Positions 46,830-54,075 of a stretch of DNA of 59,461 nt are shown here, in pieces. The notes below the pieces were generated by a model that was given only the letters and a program-made list of their open reading frames with translations, was not told the DNA's origin and did no database searches. Positions within the stretch are counted from its first letter, which is position 1; the number at the start of each line of letters is the position of its first letter. This DNA is from Cytobacillus massiliigabonensis (GTDB lineage Bacteria; Bacillota; Bacilli; Bacillales; Cytobacillaceae), in the NCBI RefSeq assembly GCF_900199725.1, contig NZ_LT904903.1:404708-464168 (forward strand), read 5' to 3'. The translations under genes and the position numbers were made by a program.

Positions 46830-47215
46830 AGGAACAATACGAACTGAATGCTGCTCCTCATTTATGGTTTTCAGCCTATCAAGGCAAGCCTGTTCCTGAG
46901 AATAAGGAAAACTGGCTGGAGTTTGTGATCCTTGAAGGGCTTGAAAAATGGATTCAGGAATGGAATGGTCAACTACCGATTCATGAGATAAGGGAAAAAT
47001 GGCGAATGCTATTGAAAAGTTGGATTCAATGGGAGAAAGAAGCAGTGAATAGGAAATTAATTTTAATTGGTACGGATATATCAAAAGGAATTGTGCCTAT
47101 GCTTGCCGAAGAACGTAAATGGCGGGATGTAACTGGCTGGGTCTATCAAGATATAGCAGAAACGGCAGAAAAGGTCGACTTAATCTGGTATGGGATCAGT
47201 CAAAAAATCAAATAA
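46781..47215 (+). CDS. Short CobU-like P-loop protein
   Basis: A 144-residue protein with Walker A GGAFNGKSKW at the very N-terminus and a C-terminal TDISKGIVPMLAEERKWRDVTGW segment like the NEVGxGIVP...RxxRD region of CobU. It lacks the guanylyl-accepting His region and much of the middle, so it may be a kinase only. It sits between cobC and pduO, overlapping cobC by 49 bp. RBS GGGGTGAG lies in cobC. Its function is uncertain: a corrinoid kinase, or a kinase for another pathway substrate such as threonine (speculative). Confidence 0.7.
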   Translation: MHFVTGGAFNGKSKWVKEQYELNAAPHLWFSAYQGKPVPENKENWLEFVILEGLEKWIQEWNGQLPIHEIREKWRMLLKSWIQWEKEAVNRKLILIGTDISKGIVPMLAEERKWRDVTGWVYQDIAETAEKVDLIWYGISQKIK

Positions 47216-47231
47216 AAAGGGGATGGGATGA

Positions 47232-47816
47232 ATGAAAATTTATACACGAACTGGGGATAAAGGAAAAACAAGCATTATTGGCGGACGAGTAGACAAAGAT
47301 GATATTCGTGTAGAAGCGTATGGGACGGTTGATGAAGCAAATTGCTTTGTCGGGCAAGCGATGACACAATTAGATCCAGCGGTTTTTCAAGACGTTTTGG
47401 AAGACTTGGAGAAGATTCAGCATGAGCTTTTTGATTGCGGCGGGGATTTAGCGAATGTAACAAAAAAACGTGAGTTAAAGTTAACGATGGAAGCAGTGGA
47501 GCATTTAGAGAAAAGAATTGATGCTTTCACTGAAGAGGCTCCTAAGATAGAAAGGTTTATTTTGCCGGGCGGGACGCCTGCATCTGCATCCATTCATATT
47601 GCAAGAACGGTTACAAGGAGAGCGGAAAGATTAGTTGTTTCCTTGATGAAGGCAGACCCTGAAGTATCTGAAGTTTCCCTAAAATACATTAATCGCTTAT
47701 CTGATTATTTTTTTGCTCTTGCAAGAGTCATTAACTTCCGTTTGAATACAAAAGATGTCGAGTACATCCGCAGTGCGAAGGTTTTTCGTGAGGGGAAGCG
47801 CAAGGAGGATAAATAA
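47232..47816 (+). CDS. pduO: PduO-type ATP:cob(I)alamin adenosyltransferase
   Basis: A 194-residue trimeric adenosyltransferase, homologous to B. subtilis YvqK. Signature TRTGDKGKTSIIGG at the start, GTVDEANCFVG, and the RTVTRRAERLV helix that contacts ATP. It adds the 5'-deoxyadenosyl ligand to cob(I)alamin or cobinamide, making the coenzyme that also closes the riboswitch. It shares one base with the next gene. Confidence 0.96.
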   Translation: MKIYTRTGDKGKTSIIGGRVDKDDIRVEAYGTVDEANCFVGQAMTQLDPAVFQDVLEDLEKIQHELFDCGGDLANVTKKRELKLTMEAVEHLEKRIDAFTEEAPKIERFILPGGTPASASIHIARTVTRRAERLVVSLMKADPEVSEVSLKYINRLSDYFFALARVINFRLNTKDVEYIRSAKVFREGKRKEDK

Positions 47817-48310
47817 TGAAATCAAGGAAATTGGCATTAATTAGCCTGCTTGTTGCATTGACTGCCATCGGGGCGGCGATAAAGATACCTGCCCCCCTCG
47901 GAAGTGTGGCATTAGATGCCTTCCCGGCTTTGCTTGCTGCTGCTCTTTTAGGAGGTTCATCTGGAGCGATTGTCGGCGGGATGGGGCATTTGCTGTCTGC
48001 ACTTCTAGGCGGCATGCCACTTGGTCCGCTGCATTTTGTTGTGGCGATTGAAATGGCATTCTTAGCTTTCGTTTTTTCTCTCCTTTATCGGAACGGGAAA
48101 AGATGGCTGGCAGGAATTCTCTTTATTTTAGGAAATACATTTGCTGCGCCGCTGCCATTTTTATTTTTAATGGGAAAAGCATTTTATTTATCGATTGTCC
48201 CATCTCTTTTTATTGGCTCTGTTTTAAATACAATCATCGCTTTACTTATTATTCCACGGCTCTTTCCAGTTGTTGAATTAATGATTTCTAAGGAGCGGGC
48301 AAGCCAATGA
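47816..48310 (+). CDS. cblT: ECF transporter S component, probable CblT
   Basis: A 164-residue membrane protein with about five or six TM segments and the ECF S-component look: an AxxxA-rich TM1 (ISLLVALTAIGAAIKI) and a GGSSGAIVGGMGHLLSALLGG segment. Its position in a B12 operon next to a PurM-fold protein matches CblT, implicated in alpha-ribazole uptake in Firmicutes. The shared ECF energising module is not in the window. RBS AGGAGG overlaps the pduO end. The specific substrate is inferred from context. Confidence 0.82.
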   Translation: MKSRKLALISLLVALTAIGAAIKIPAPLGSVALDAFPALLAAALLGGSSGAIVGGMGHLLSALLGGMPLGPLHFVVAIEMAFLAFVFSLLYRNGKRWLAGILFILGNTFAAPLPFLFLMGKAFYLSIVPSLFIGSVLNTIIALLIIPRLFPVVELMISKERASQ

Positions 48311-49014
48311 GGGATGTTCTTTTTATCCCTTTTAATAATGAAGAATCAGTTGTTATTGCGAGTGATAATAGCGGAGCAATCGGTCTGAAAGCGGCAGATG
48401 CTGTAAAGGTCCCCTATGATATGGTTTCCTATTACTCTTTTCGAGTGGCAGTTATGGAATGTATGGCGGCGGGAGCTGAGCCATTTGCTGTTACATTGCA
48501 GAATTTTTGCGGGGAAGAGGCATGGCAGGCATTGATAGTTGGAGTTAGGAAGGGTCTTGCTGAACTTGAACGAGATGGAATTTCTATTACCGGAAGTACA
48601 GAGAGTAATTTTTCCTTGAACCAGTCAGCAATTGGGATTACAGTTCTCGGGAAAACGAGGGAGAATATGTGTGAGCCTATGTACTCGGAACAAACGAGGC
48701 TGGCTGTAATCGGTGTTCCATTAGTAGGAAATGAGTTAGTTGAAAGGGAAGAGGAAGCCGCTCCGTTGTCGCTGTTTAAGCAAATTTGTGCGCTGCCGGA
48801 TGTTATTGCCATGCCAGTCGGATCGAAAGGCATCTTATTTGAATTGAATGGCTTATTTTCAAATAAAGTATTTGCCGCGCATGAGATTGATACGAACCTG
48901 GACCTTCTTAAATCATCTGGTCCTTCTACATGCTTTATCGTAGCTTATCCAGTAGAAAAAAAGGATGAAGTGATGGCTATTGCCGGTCGATATTTTTACG
49001 AGTTAAGGGGATAA
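48307..49014 (+). CDS. cblS: PurM/ThiL-fold protein, probable alpha-ribazole kinase CblS
   Basis: A 235-residue protein of AIR synthase-like fold: IASDNSGAIG near the start resembles the metal/ATP loop, CMAAGAEPFAVTLQNF matches the PurM SDxxAMGAxP region, and ITGSTESNFSLNQSAIGITVLG the following strand. Next to an S component in a B12 operon this matches CblS, an ATP-dependent alpha-ribazole kinase known from Geobacillus and Listeria. Its product would be the CobS substrate, replacing CobT. It overlaps cblT by 4 bp. Confidence 0.8.
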   Translation: MRDVLFIPFNNEESVVIASDNSGAIGLKAADAVKVPYDMVSYYSFRVAVMECMAAGAEPFAVTLQNFCGEEAWQALIVGVRKGLAELERDGISITGSTESNFSLNQSAIGITVLGKTRENMCEPMYSEQTRLAVIGVPLVGNELVEREEEAAPLSLFKQICALPDVIAMPVGSKGILFELNGLFSNKVFAAHEIDTNLDLLKSSGPSTCFIVAYPVEKKDEVMAIAGRYFYELRG

Positions 49015-49015
49015 A

Positions 49016-49627
49016 ATGCTGCATTTATATATTATTAGACATGGTGAAACAGAATGGAATATAGAAAAAAGAATGCAAGGGCGCCTCGATTCGGATTTGA
49101 CAGAGAAGGGCAAGAATGATGCGCTGTTATTGGGAGAGAGGCTGAAGGATACGGTTTTCGAGCGGATTATTTCTTCGCCTAGTCAGCGAACGGTGGATAC
49201 AGCTATGCATGTTTGCGGGAAAAGGCATATTCCGATAGAAACTGATGAGAGATTAATGGAAATTGCCTTAGGTGCTTGGCAAGGAAAAACAGAGGATGAA
49301 ATTAAGGCACTATTTCCTGCACAGCACGATTTATACTGGAATCATCCCTCTATGTATGAAAATCCAGAAGGTGAAAGTTTCATTGATGTAATGAATCGGG
49401 TTGCTAGCTTTTTAGAAGAGCTAATGGACACAAATCCGTCAGGAAATGTGCTTGTCGTTACACATGGGGTTGTGCTGAAAACACTCTACTTGCTCTGCCG
49501 AGATGCATCGATTGATCAGCTATGGGATCCGCCTTTTATACATGGAACAAGTCTTACGATTGTAAAGCTTCATAATAATGGAGAGAAAGAGCTCATACTG
49601 GAAGGATGTATGGCTCATTGCCGTTAG
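49016..49627 (+). CDS. Second histidine phosphatase of the B12 operon
   Basis: A 203-residue phosphoglycerate mutase-like enzyme with the phospho-His motif IIRHGETEWN and the second His in VVTHGVVLKTL. It starts one base after the cblS stop and ends the operon. It could be the true CobC/alpha-ribazole-phosphate phosphatase, or a general phosphatase; sequence alone does not decide between the two paralogues. A terminator follows. Confidence 0.85.
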   Translation: MLHLYIIRHGETEWNIEKRMQGRLDSDLTEKGKNDALLLGERLKDTVFERIISSPSQRTVDTAMHVCGKRHIPIETDERLMEIALGAWQGKTEDEIKALFPAQHDLYWNHPSMYENPEGESFIDVMNRVASFLEELMDTNPSGNVLVVTHGVVLKTLYLLCRDASIDQLWDPPFIHGTSLTIVKLHNNGEKELILEGCMAHCR

Positions 49628-49659
49628 GCTCGCTCATAATTGAAGCGGGTCTTTTTTTA
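49627..49659 (+). terminator. Terminator of the cobalamin operon
   Basis: A GGCTCGCT / AGCGGGTC stem (two G-T pairs) is followed by TTTTTTT. Confidence 0.65.
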
Positions 49660-49667
49660 TAAAAACT

Positions 49668-50025
49668 GTTGGTGACCGTAAGAGATAGGGAAAAAAGTTT
49701 CGGTCGTCAATAGCGTTGATTGGTTCCTAAAAAAGGAGGAAAAAGGGAGATAAGGTCGTCAATAGCGTTGATTGGTTCCCAAAAAAGGAGGAAAAAGGGA
49801 GTTAAGGTCGTCAATAGCGTTGATTGGTTCCCGAAAAAGGAGGAAAAGGGGAGTTAAGGTCGTTAATAGCGTTGATTGGTTCCCGAAAAAGGCAGGAAAA
49901 GAAAGTTTCGGTAGCCAATAGGGTTAATTAGCTACCGAAAAAGAAGGAAATGAGAAGGTATTGTAACCAATAGAGCAGGTTGGCGACTGTAAAAAGCAGA
50001 AAAGAGAAAAAACAGTCGCCAATGG
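49668..50025. repeat. 52-bp tandem hairpin array (array 3)
   Basis: Units at about 49702, 49754, 49806, 49858 and 49910 keep an exact 52-bp period; flanking units are more diverged. The conserved core is GGTCGTCAATAGCGTTGATT then GGTTCCC and an A/G-rich stretch. Arms on either side of the purine stretch pair: TTGGTGACCG/CGGTCGTCAA (with wobbles), ATTGGTTCCCGAAA/TTTCGGTAGCCAAT (12 of 14) and the perfect TTGGCGACTGT/ACAGTCGCCAA at 49980-50021. No coding capacity is supported. The array fills the gap between the B12 operon and a minus-strand GNAT. Confidence 0.88.
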
Positions 50026-50084
50026 AATGAATGTTGAAGCCTTCAAAAATGTAGAACAGTCTCGTATTTGAGAAAGACCATCGC

Positions 50085-50639
50085 TTATTGGTGTTGCTCT
50101 TCCCATTCCTCTCTTAATATCCCCATTCGAATAGAATCATAGTATTCCCCATTGTACAGCCGGCATTTTCTCAGCCGGGCTTCAAGCTTCATCCCGATTT
50201 TTTCAGCAGCGCGCATCATCCTTTTGTTGCCCGACCATGTCGTGATCCCAACCCTTACTAGTGGAAGCGATGCAAAGAGGTGCTCAATCCAGAGAGAGAG
50301 GGCATCTGTTCCATAGCCGCCATTCCAATACTGCGGATCATAGATAACAATTCCCGCTTCCAGCCAATTGGACTCGCGATGCTCCCAATAGTAGCTTACT
50401 GTTCCAATCAAATGCCCATGGGCTTCTATCGCCATTCTTGGTACCGGGTCATTGTCTGGAATCTTGATGAAATCCTTCTTAAAGTCTTCATATTCTTTAA
50501 ATTCAAGAGGGAAATAGGGGGCATCCCACTTTTTCCATTCTGGATTTTCTGTTCCATAAATATAATCCCATAGCGGCTCTAGATCATCATCCAATATAGG
50601 ACGTATTGTTACTTTTCTACCTGTAAGTATTTTTGCCAT
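50085..50639 (-). CDS. GNAT N-acetyltransferase (RimJ/RimL type)
   Basis: A 184-residue acetyltransferase. The opening VTIRPILDDDLEPLWDY and the acetyl-CoA region YWNGGYGTDALSLW, followed by RVGITTWSGNKRMMRAAEKIGMK (in parts), are typical of RimJ/RimL-like GNATs. The substrate is unknown: a protein N-terminus, amino acid or antibiotic. RBS TAGGAG precedes the ATG. It is a monocistronic minus-strand gene whose 3' end abuts array 3. Confidence 0.88.
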   Translation of the reverse strand: MAKILTGRKVTIRPILDDDLEPLWDYIYGTENPEWKKWDAPYFPLEFKEYEDFKKDFIKIPDNDPVPRMAIEAHGHLIGTVSYYWEHRESNWLEAGIVIYDPQYWNGGYGTDALSLWIEHLFASLPLVRVGITTWSGNKRMMRAAEKIGMKLEARLRKCRLYNGEYYDSIRMGILREEWEEQHQ

Positions 50640-50933
50640 ATTCCCACTCCTATCTGTATACCTATTGTATCAATATCTGTTTGAATGTTGTAAATATTTG
50701 CATTAAAATGGCGGAAAACTAGTTAGGTGAATACGAATGTACAATCTTTTAACAGATAATTAGCAACCGTTTAAGAGAACCGCCATGTTGGATGAATGAA
50801 CATCAAACTAGTTAATCAAAAGTGTGGTTTTGTAAAATTTATATATTTTTGAAAATGTCTTAAAAACCCAACGCCAAACAAATGTTCTTGTGTTAAAATA
50901 GGTATTATCAGATAGATATAGGAGGTCTCCTTT

Positions 50934-51416
50934 ATGCACTCTATAAAAAAGGTTAATTTGCAATTTTTTAAATCTGAATACTTAGAATCGTTAAGCCGAT
51001 TTGAATTACCTGAAGAACAGGAACAATTTACTGCATTACCTATTCATTCTCTAGAAATGACTCATGAACGGCACCCGATTGTCATTTTAAACAATAATGA
51101 TCCGGTTGGTTTTTTTGTACTTCATTCAAGTGATCGGGTAAAAGAGTATTCTGAGAATCCCAATGCCATGTTACTAACGGCATTTTCCATTAATCACTCT
51201 CACCAGGGAAAAGGATTTGCGAAAAAAGGAATGGAGCAAATAAAAGATTTTGTCAATCAGAAATTTGCAAAATGCGATGAAATTGTATTAGCGGTGAATA
51301 AAAGGAATATTGCTGCCCAGAAACTTTATGAGAAAGTCGGTTATAAAGATACAGGACGCCGGAAGATGGGGAAAAATGGGGAGCAATTCATACTAAGTTT
51401 TCCGGTTATGAGGTGA
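50934..51416 (+). CDS. GNAT N-acetyltransferase
   Basis: A 160-residue acetyltransferase with the motif A loop [15 protein letters not shown] and the C-terminal [22 protein letters not shown]. The substrate is unknown. RBS ATAGGAGG precedes the ATG. It ends 4 bp before the fosB GTG, so the two are probably co-transcribed, and a role in antibiotic or thiol-linked resistance is possible but unproven. Confidence 0.88.
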   Translation: MHSIKKVNLQFFKSEYLESLSRFELPEEQEQFTALPIHSLEMTHERHPIVILNNNDPVGFFVLHSSDRVKEYSENPNAMLLTAFSINHSHQGKGFAKKGMEQIKDFVNQKFAKCDEIVLAVNKRNIAAQKLYEKVGYKDTGRRKMGKNGEQFILSFPVMR

Positions 51417-51420
51417 TAGA

Positions 51421-51843
51421 GTGAATATAAAAGGCATTAATCACTTCTTATTTTCAGTATCCAATTTAGAGGAATCTATCAAATTTTATCAGAGTGTTTT
51501 TGATGCAAAGCTTTTAGTAAAAGGGACAAGCACGGCATATTTTGATTTGAATGGGATATGGCTTGCGCTAAATGAAGAAATAGATATTCCTCGAAATGAA
51601 ATAAACCAATCCTATACACATATCGCTTTTTCAATAGAGGAAGGTGACTTTGAAAAAGTATATGAAAAATTAAAGCAATTACATGTACATATTCTTACAG
51701 GCCGCGAAAGAGATGTAAAAGATAAAAAGTCGATTTATTTTACCGATCCGGATGGGCATAAATTTGAATTCCATACAGGTACATTACAGGATCGATTGGC
51801 TTATTATCAACAGGAAAAAAAGCATATGGAGTTTTTTAATTAA
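51421..51843 (+). CDS. fosB: Metallothiol transferase FosB (fosfomycin resistance)
   Basis: A 140-residue VOC-fold enzyme almost identical in pattern to Bacillus Fos[40 protein letters not shown] and [20 protein letters not shown], with metal ligands His7, His64-type (SYTHIAF) and the Glu in HKFEFHTG. It adds bacillithiol or cysteine to fosfomycin in a divalent-metal-dependent reaction. The start is GTG with AGGTGAT upstream. It follows a GNAT gene by 4 bp. Chromosomal fosB is common in Bacillaceae. Confidence 0.97.
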   Translation: MNIKGINHFLFSVSNLEESIKFYQSVFDAKLLVKGTSTAYFDLNGIWLALNEEIDIPRNEINQSYTHIAFSIEEGDFEKVYEKLKQLHVHILTGRERDVKDKKSIYFTDPDGHKFEFHTGTLQDRLAYYQQEKKHMEFFN

Positions 51844-51920
51844 AAATGGTCAGAACAAAGCATGAAATGACAGGAAGCAATGTATTGCGGTTGCTATTAT
51901 TTCATTAGGGAGTGAGCGAA

Positions 51921-52784
51921 ATGGGCTGGGTTGAATCATTACAGAAGGCTATTGACTATATGGAAGAATTCATATTAGAGGATATTACAATTGAAAGTAT
52001 TGCGAAGCAGGCAAACACTTCTGAATTTCACTTTCAGCGAACCTTCGCGATACTAACAGATGTCTCTGTGGGTGAATATCTTCGACGACGACGATTGTCT
52101 TTAGCTGCACAAGAGTTATCCAATACGGATCATAAGATCATCGATCTAGCCTTTAAGTATGGCTATGATACTCCCGAGGCTTTTTCAAAGGCATTTCGCA
52201 GGCAGCACGGAATTACACCTAGCGAAGCGAGAAAGAACGATGGAAAGCTAAATTGCTATAACCGCCTGGTCATCCAGGTGAATTTGAAAGGAGCGGAACC
52301 GATGAGGTACAAAATTGTGGAAAGAGACAGTTTTCAAGTGGCAGGCATTAAAAGAGAGTTTTCATTAAAAAATGAGGAAAATCTAAAGGGAATCCCTAAA
52401 ATGTGGGATGAAGTAAATGGGGATGGAACGGTTGGCAAATTAGCAAAGTTAAATAATGGGGAAATTAAAGGGATTCTTGGGGTCTGCGTAGATAAGAGGT
52501 TAACGCAGTCCGAACAATCCATTGATTACTGGGTTGCTACAGAACATATAGGAGATGCAACAGAGGAATTTCTAACCTTAGAAATCCCAGCATCAAAATG
52601 GGGGGTATTTGAGGTGCATGGACCTATGCCAGGTGCAATGCCAAAAGTATGGAAGCAAATTTTCTCAGAGTGGTTCCCTTCCAATCAATATGAGCATGCG
52701 GGAACGCCTGAATTGGAAGTTTACTCAGATGAAGATCCTTCAAGCCCAGATCTATATTCTGAGATTTGGATCCCTTTAAAATAA
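51921..52784 (+). CDS. AraC-family regulator with GyrI-like effector domain
   Basis: A 287-residue protein. The N-terminal 105 residues are two AraC HTH motifs (TIESIAKQANTSEFHFQRTF and IDLAFKYGYDTPEAFSKAFRR), here preceding rather than following the sensor. Residues about 125-287 are a GyrI-like small-molecule-binding domain (MRYKIVERDSFQVAGIKREF, ending LEVYSDEDPSS.DLYSEIWIPLK). It resembles Rob/SoxS-BmrR-type multidrug sensors. The ATG is chosen with AGGGAG 8 nt upstream, over a GTG three codons earlier. A terminator follows. Confidence 0.92.
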   Translation: MGWVESLQKAIDYMEEFILEDITIESIAKQANTSEFHFQRTFAILTDVSVGEYLRRRRLSLAAQELSNTDHKIIDLAFKYGYDTPEAFSKAFRRQHGITPSEARKNDGKLNCYNRLVIQVNLKGAEPMRYKIVERDSFQVAGIKREFSLKNEENLKGIPKMWDEVNGDGTVGKLAKLNNGEIKGILGVCVDKRLTQSEQSIDYWVATEHIGDATEEFLTLEIPASKWGVFEVHGPMPGAMPKVWKQIFSEWFPSNQYEHAGTPELEVYSDEDPSSPDLYSEIWIPLK

Positions 52785-52802
52785 TCACCACTCAAGGATT
52801 AT

Positions 52803-52838
52803 AAAAAGGCTGCCTGTTTTCAGTGCAGTCTTTTTTTT
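52803..52838 (+). terminator. Terminator after AraC/GyrI regulator
   Basis: An imperfect AAGGCTGCCTG / CAGTGCAGTCTT hairpin is followed by eight T. Confidence 0.75.
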
Positions 52839-52914
52839 ATGTCATGAAAAAGGTTTTTGTGTGGTCCGAAGAGAACTATGATAGAAATCAATTTTAATCG
52901 GAGGGTTTAGATGA

Positions 52915-53385
52915 ATGGGAAAAATTTTAAGAGTAGGAACCACCTATATTCCAGTCCGAAATATTGAGAGATCATCGAGCTGGTATATCAGTAAATTAGG
53001 GGCGGAGCTTAGCTATAAAGATGACGATAAGGCCATTCTTAATTTTGCGAATCAAAGTTTTTTTCTGGTGCGAGCAAAAGATAAGGAAACGGCTAATTTC
53101 TATGATTATCATGGCCAGAAACGTTTTTCACTTACGTTCGAGGTCAACGGATTATCTGCTTTAGAGGAATTGCATACGGAATTTCTTAAAAGCGATATGA
53201 AGGTTGGGGATATAGAGGATAGAGGTCATGCAGGAAAAAACTTTATATTCAGTGATTTAGAGGGCAATCTATTTGATGTTTGGAGCGAGTTAAGTCCTAA
53301 GTTTAAGGGAGAAATTTCACATGTAATCAGTCAATATTTTCTTCGGGGGAACGAACAGATCATTCATTTGAATAGTAATTCTTAA
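52915..53385 (+). CDS. VOC/glyoxalase-superfamily protein
   Basis: A 156-residue protein. TTYIPVRNIERSSSWYISKLGAEL opens the first VOC module and FIFSDLEGNLFDVWSEL ends the second, with a possible metal-binding Glu/Asp pair but weak His conservation. The function is unknown; it may be a resistance or isomerase protein. The ATG at 52915 has GGAGGG 9 nt upstream; another ATG at 52911 is out of frame. It is a single gene with no obvious terminator before the next RBS. Confidence 0.8.
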   Translation: MGKILRVGTTYIPVRNIERSSSWYISKLGAELSYKDDDKAILNFANQSFFLVRAKDKETANFYDYHGQKRFSLTFEVNGLSALEELHTEFLKSDMKVGDIEDRGHAGKNFIFSDLEGNLFDVWSELSPKFKGEISHVISQYFLRGNEQIIHLNSNS

Positions 53386-53438
53386 CTTGCAAATAATACT
53401 CCAGTAAGGTTCATTACCAATGGAGGGAGTACAGTACA

Positions 53439-53855
53439 ATGCAAGTAAGAGATGTTATGAGCACAAACGTGCAAAGCTGTTCCAACCAAGACAATTTAAG
53501 CACAGTAGCTTCTAAAATGCAGGAATTAAATATTGGATCAATGCCAGTAGTAGAAAACAGCCAAGTGGTAGGAATGGTTACTGACAGGGATATGGTTGTC
53601 CGAGGGTTAACAAATGGGGCTCCAAATGATTCCATTCAAAGTGTTATGTCTAATAACGTCATAACTGTTTCATCTTCATCATCTTTAGAAGAAGCGGCAC
53701 AATTAATGTCTCAGCACCAAGTTCGGCGTCTGCCTGTTGTTGATAATGGAAATTTGGTTGGGATGGTCTCCCTCGGAGATCTTGCGATTCGTGAACAAGC
53801 TGATCAAAAGGCAGGTCAGGCACTTACCCAAATTTCAAAAAGTGATTTATCCTAG
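53439..53855 (+). CDS. Tandem CBS-domain protein
   Basis: A 138-residue cytoplasmic protein composed of two CBS domains (MQVRDVMSTNVQSC... and IQSVMSNNVITVSSSSS...), each with the GMVxDRD/GMVSLGD ending. CBS pairs bind adenine nucleotides. It resembles B. subtilis YhcV/YlbB-type stress proteins. RBS GGAGGGAG is strong and a terminator follows. Its target is unknown. Confidence 0.93.
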   Translation: MQVRDVMSTNVQSCSNQDNLSTVASKMQELNIGSMPVVENSQVVGMVTDRDMVVRGLTNGAPNDSIQSVMSNNVITVSSSSSLEEAAQLMSQHQVRRLPVVDNGNLVGMVSLGDLAIREQADQKAGQALTQISKSDLS

Positions 53856-53881
53856 GGACACGTTTACGTGTCTCTTTTTTA
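53854..53881 (+). terminator. Terminator of the CBS gene
   Basis: The GACACG-TTTA-CGTGTC hairpin is followed by TCTTTTTT. Confidence 0.88.
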
Positions 53882-53964
53882 TTATTTAGGTATTTATTAT
53901 AGTATATAGGAGAAAAACGAAGGAAATTGAAAAATTGCAGATAAATAAGCGCTTTCATCAAGTC

Positions 53965-53992
53965 TTGTCATTCTTCGTAAATATGATATGAT
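53965..53992 (+). promoter_or_regulatory. sulP promoter
   Basis: TTGTCA (53965-53970), 16 bp, TATGAT (53987-53992). The transcript would start near 53999 and immediately meet the hairpin at 54015. Confidence 0.65.
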
Positions 53993-54014
53993 TCAATATG
54001 TTTTTAACGGTCCC

Positions 54015-54047
54015 GACTTTGATGCGAGTTCAAAGTCATTTTTTTTT
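54015..54047 (+). terminator. Attenuator-like terminator in the sulP leader
   Basis: A perfect 7-bp stem GACTTTG / CAAAGTC with a 9-nt loop is followed by A and nine T. It lies between the sulP promoter and its start codon at 54076, so it should control read-through into the transporter gene. Confidence 0.7.
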
Positions 54048-54075
54048 GGAAAATGATTAAGAATGAGGTGTTTAT

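Noticed and set aside
49668..50025. CRISPR array
   Set aside because: The whole 52-bp unit repeats rather than a fixed repeat with unique spacers, and no cas gene is in the window. The same holds for arrays 1 and 2.
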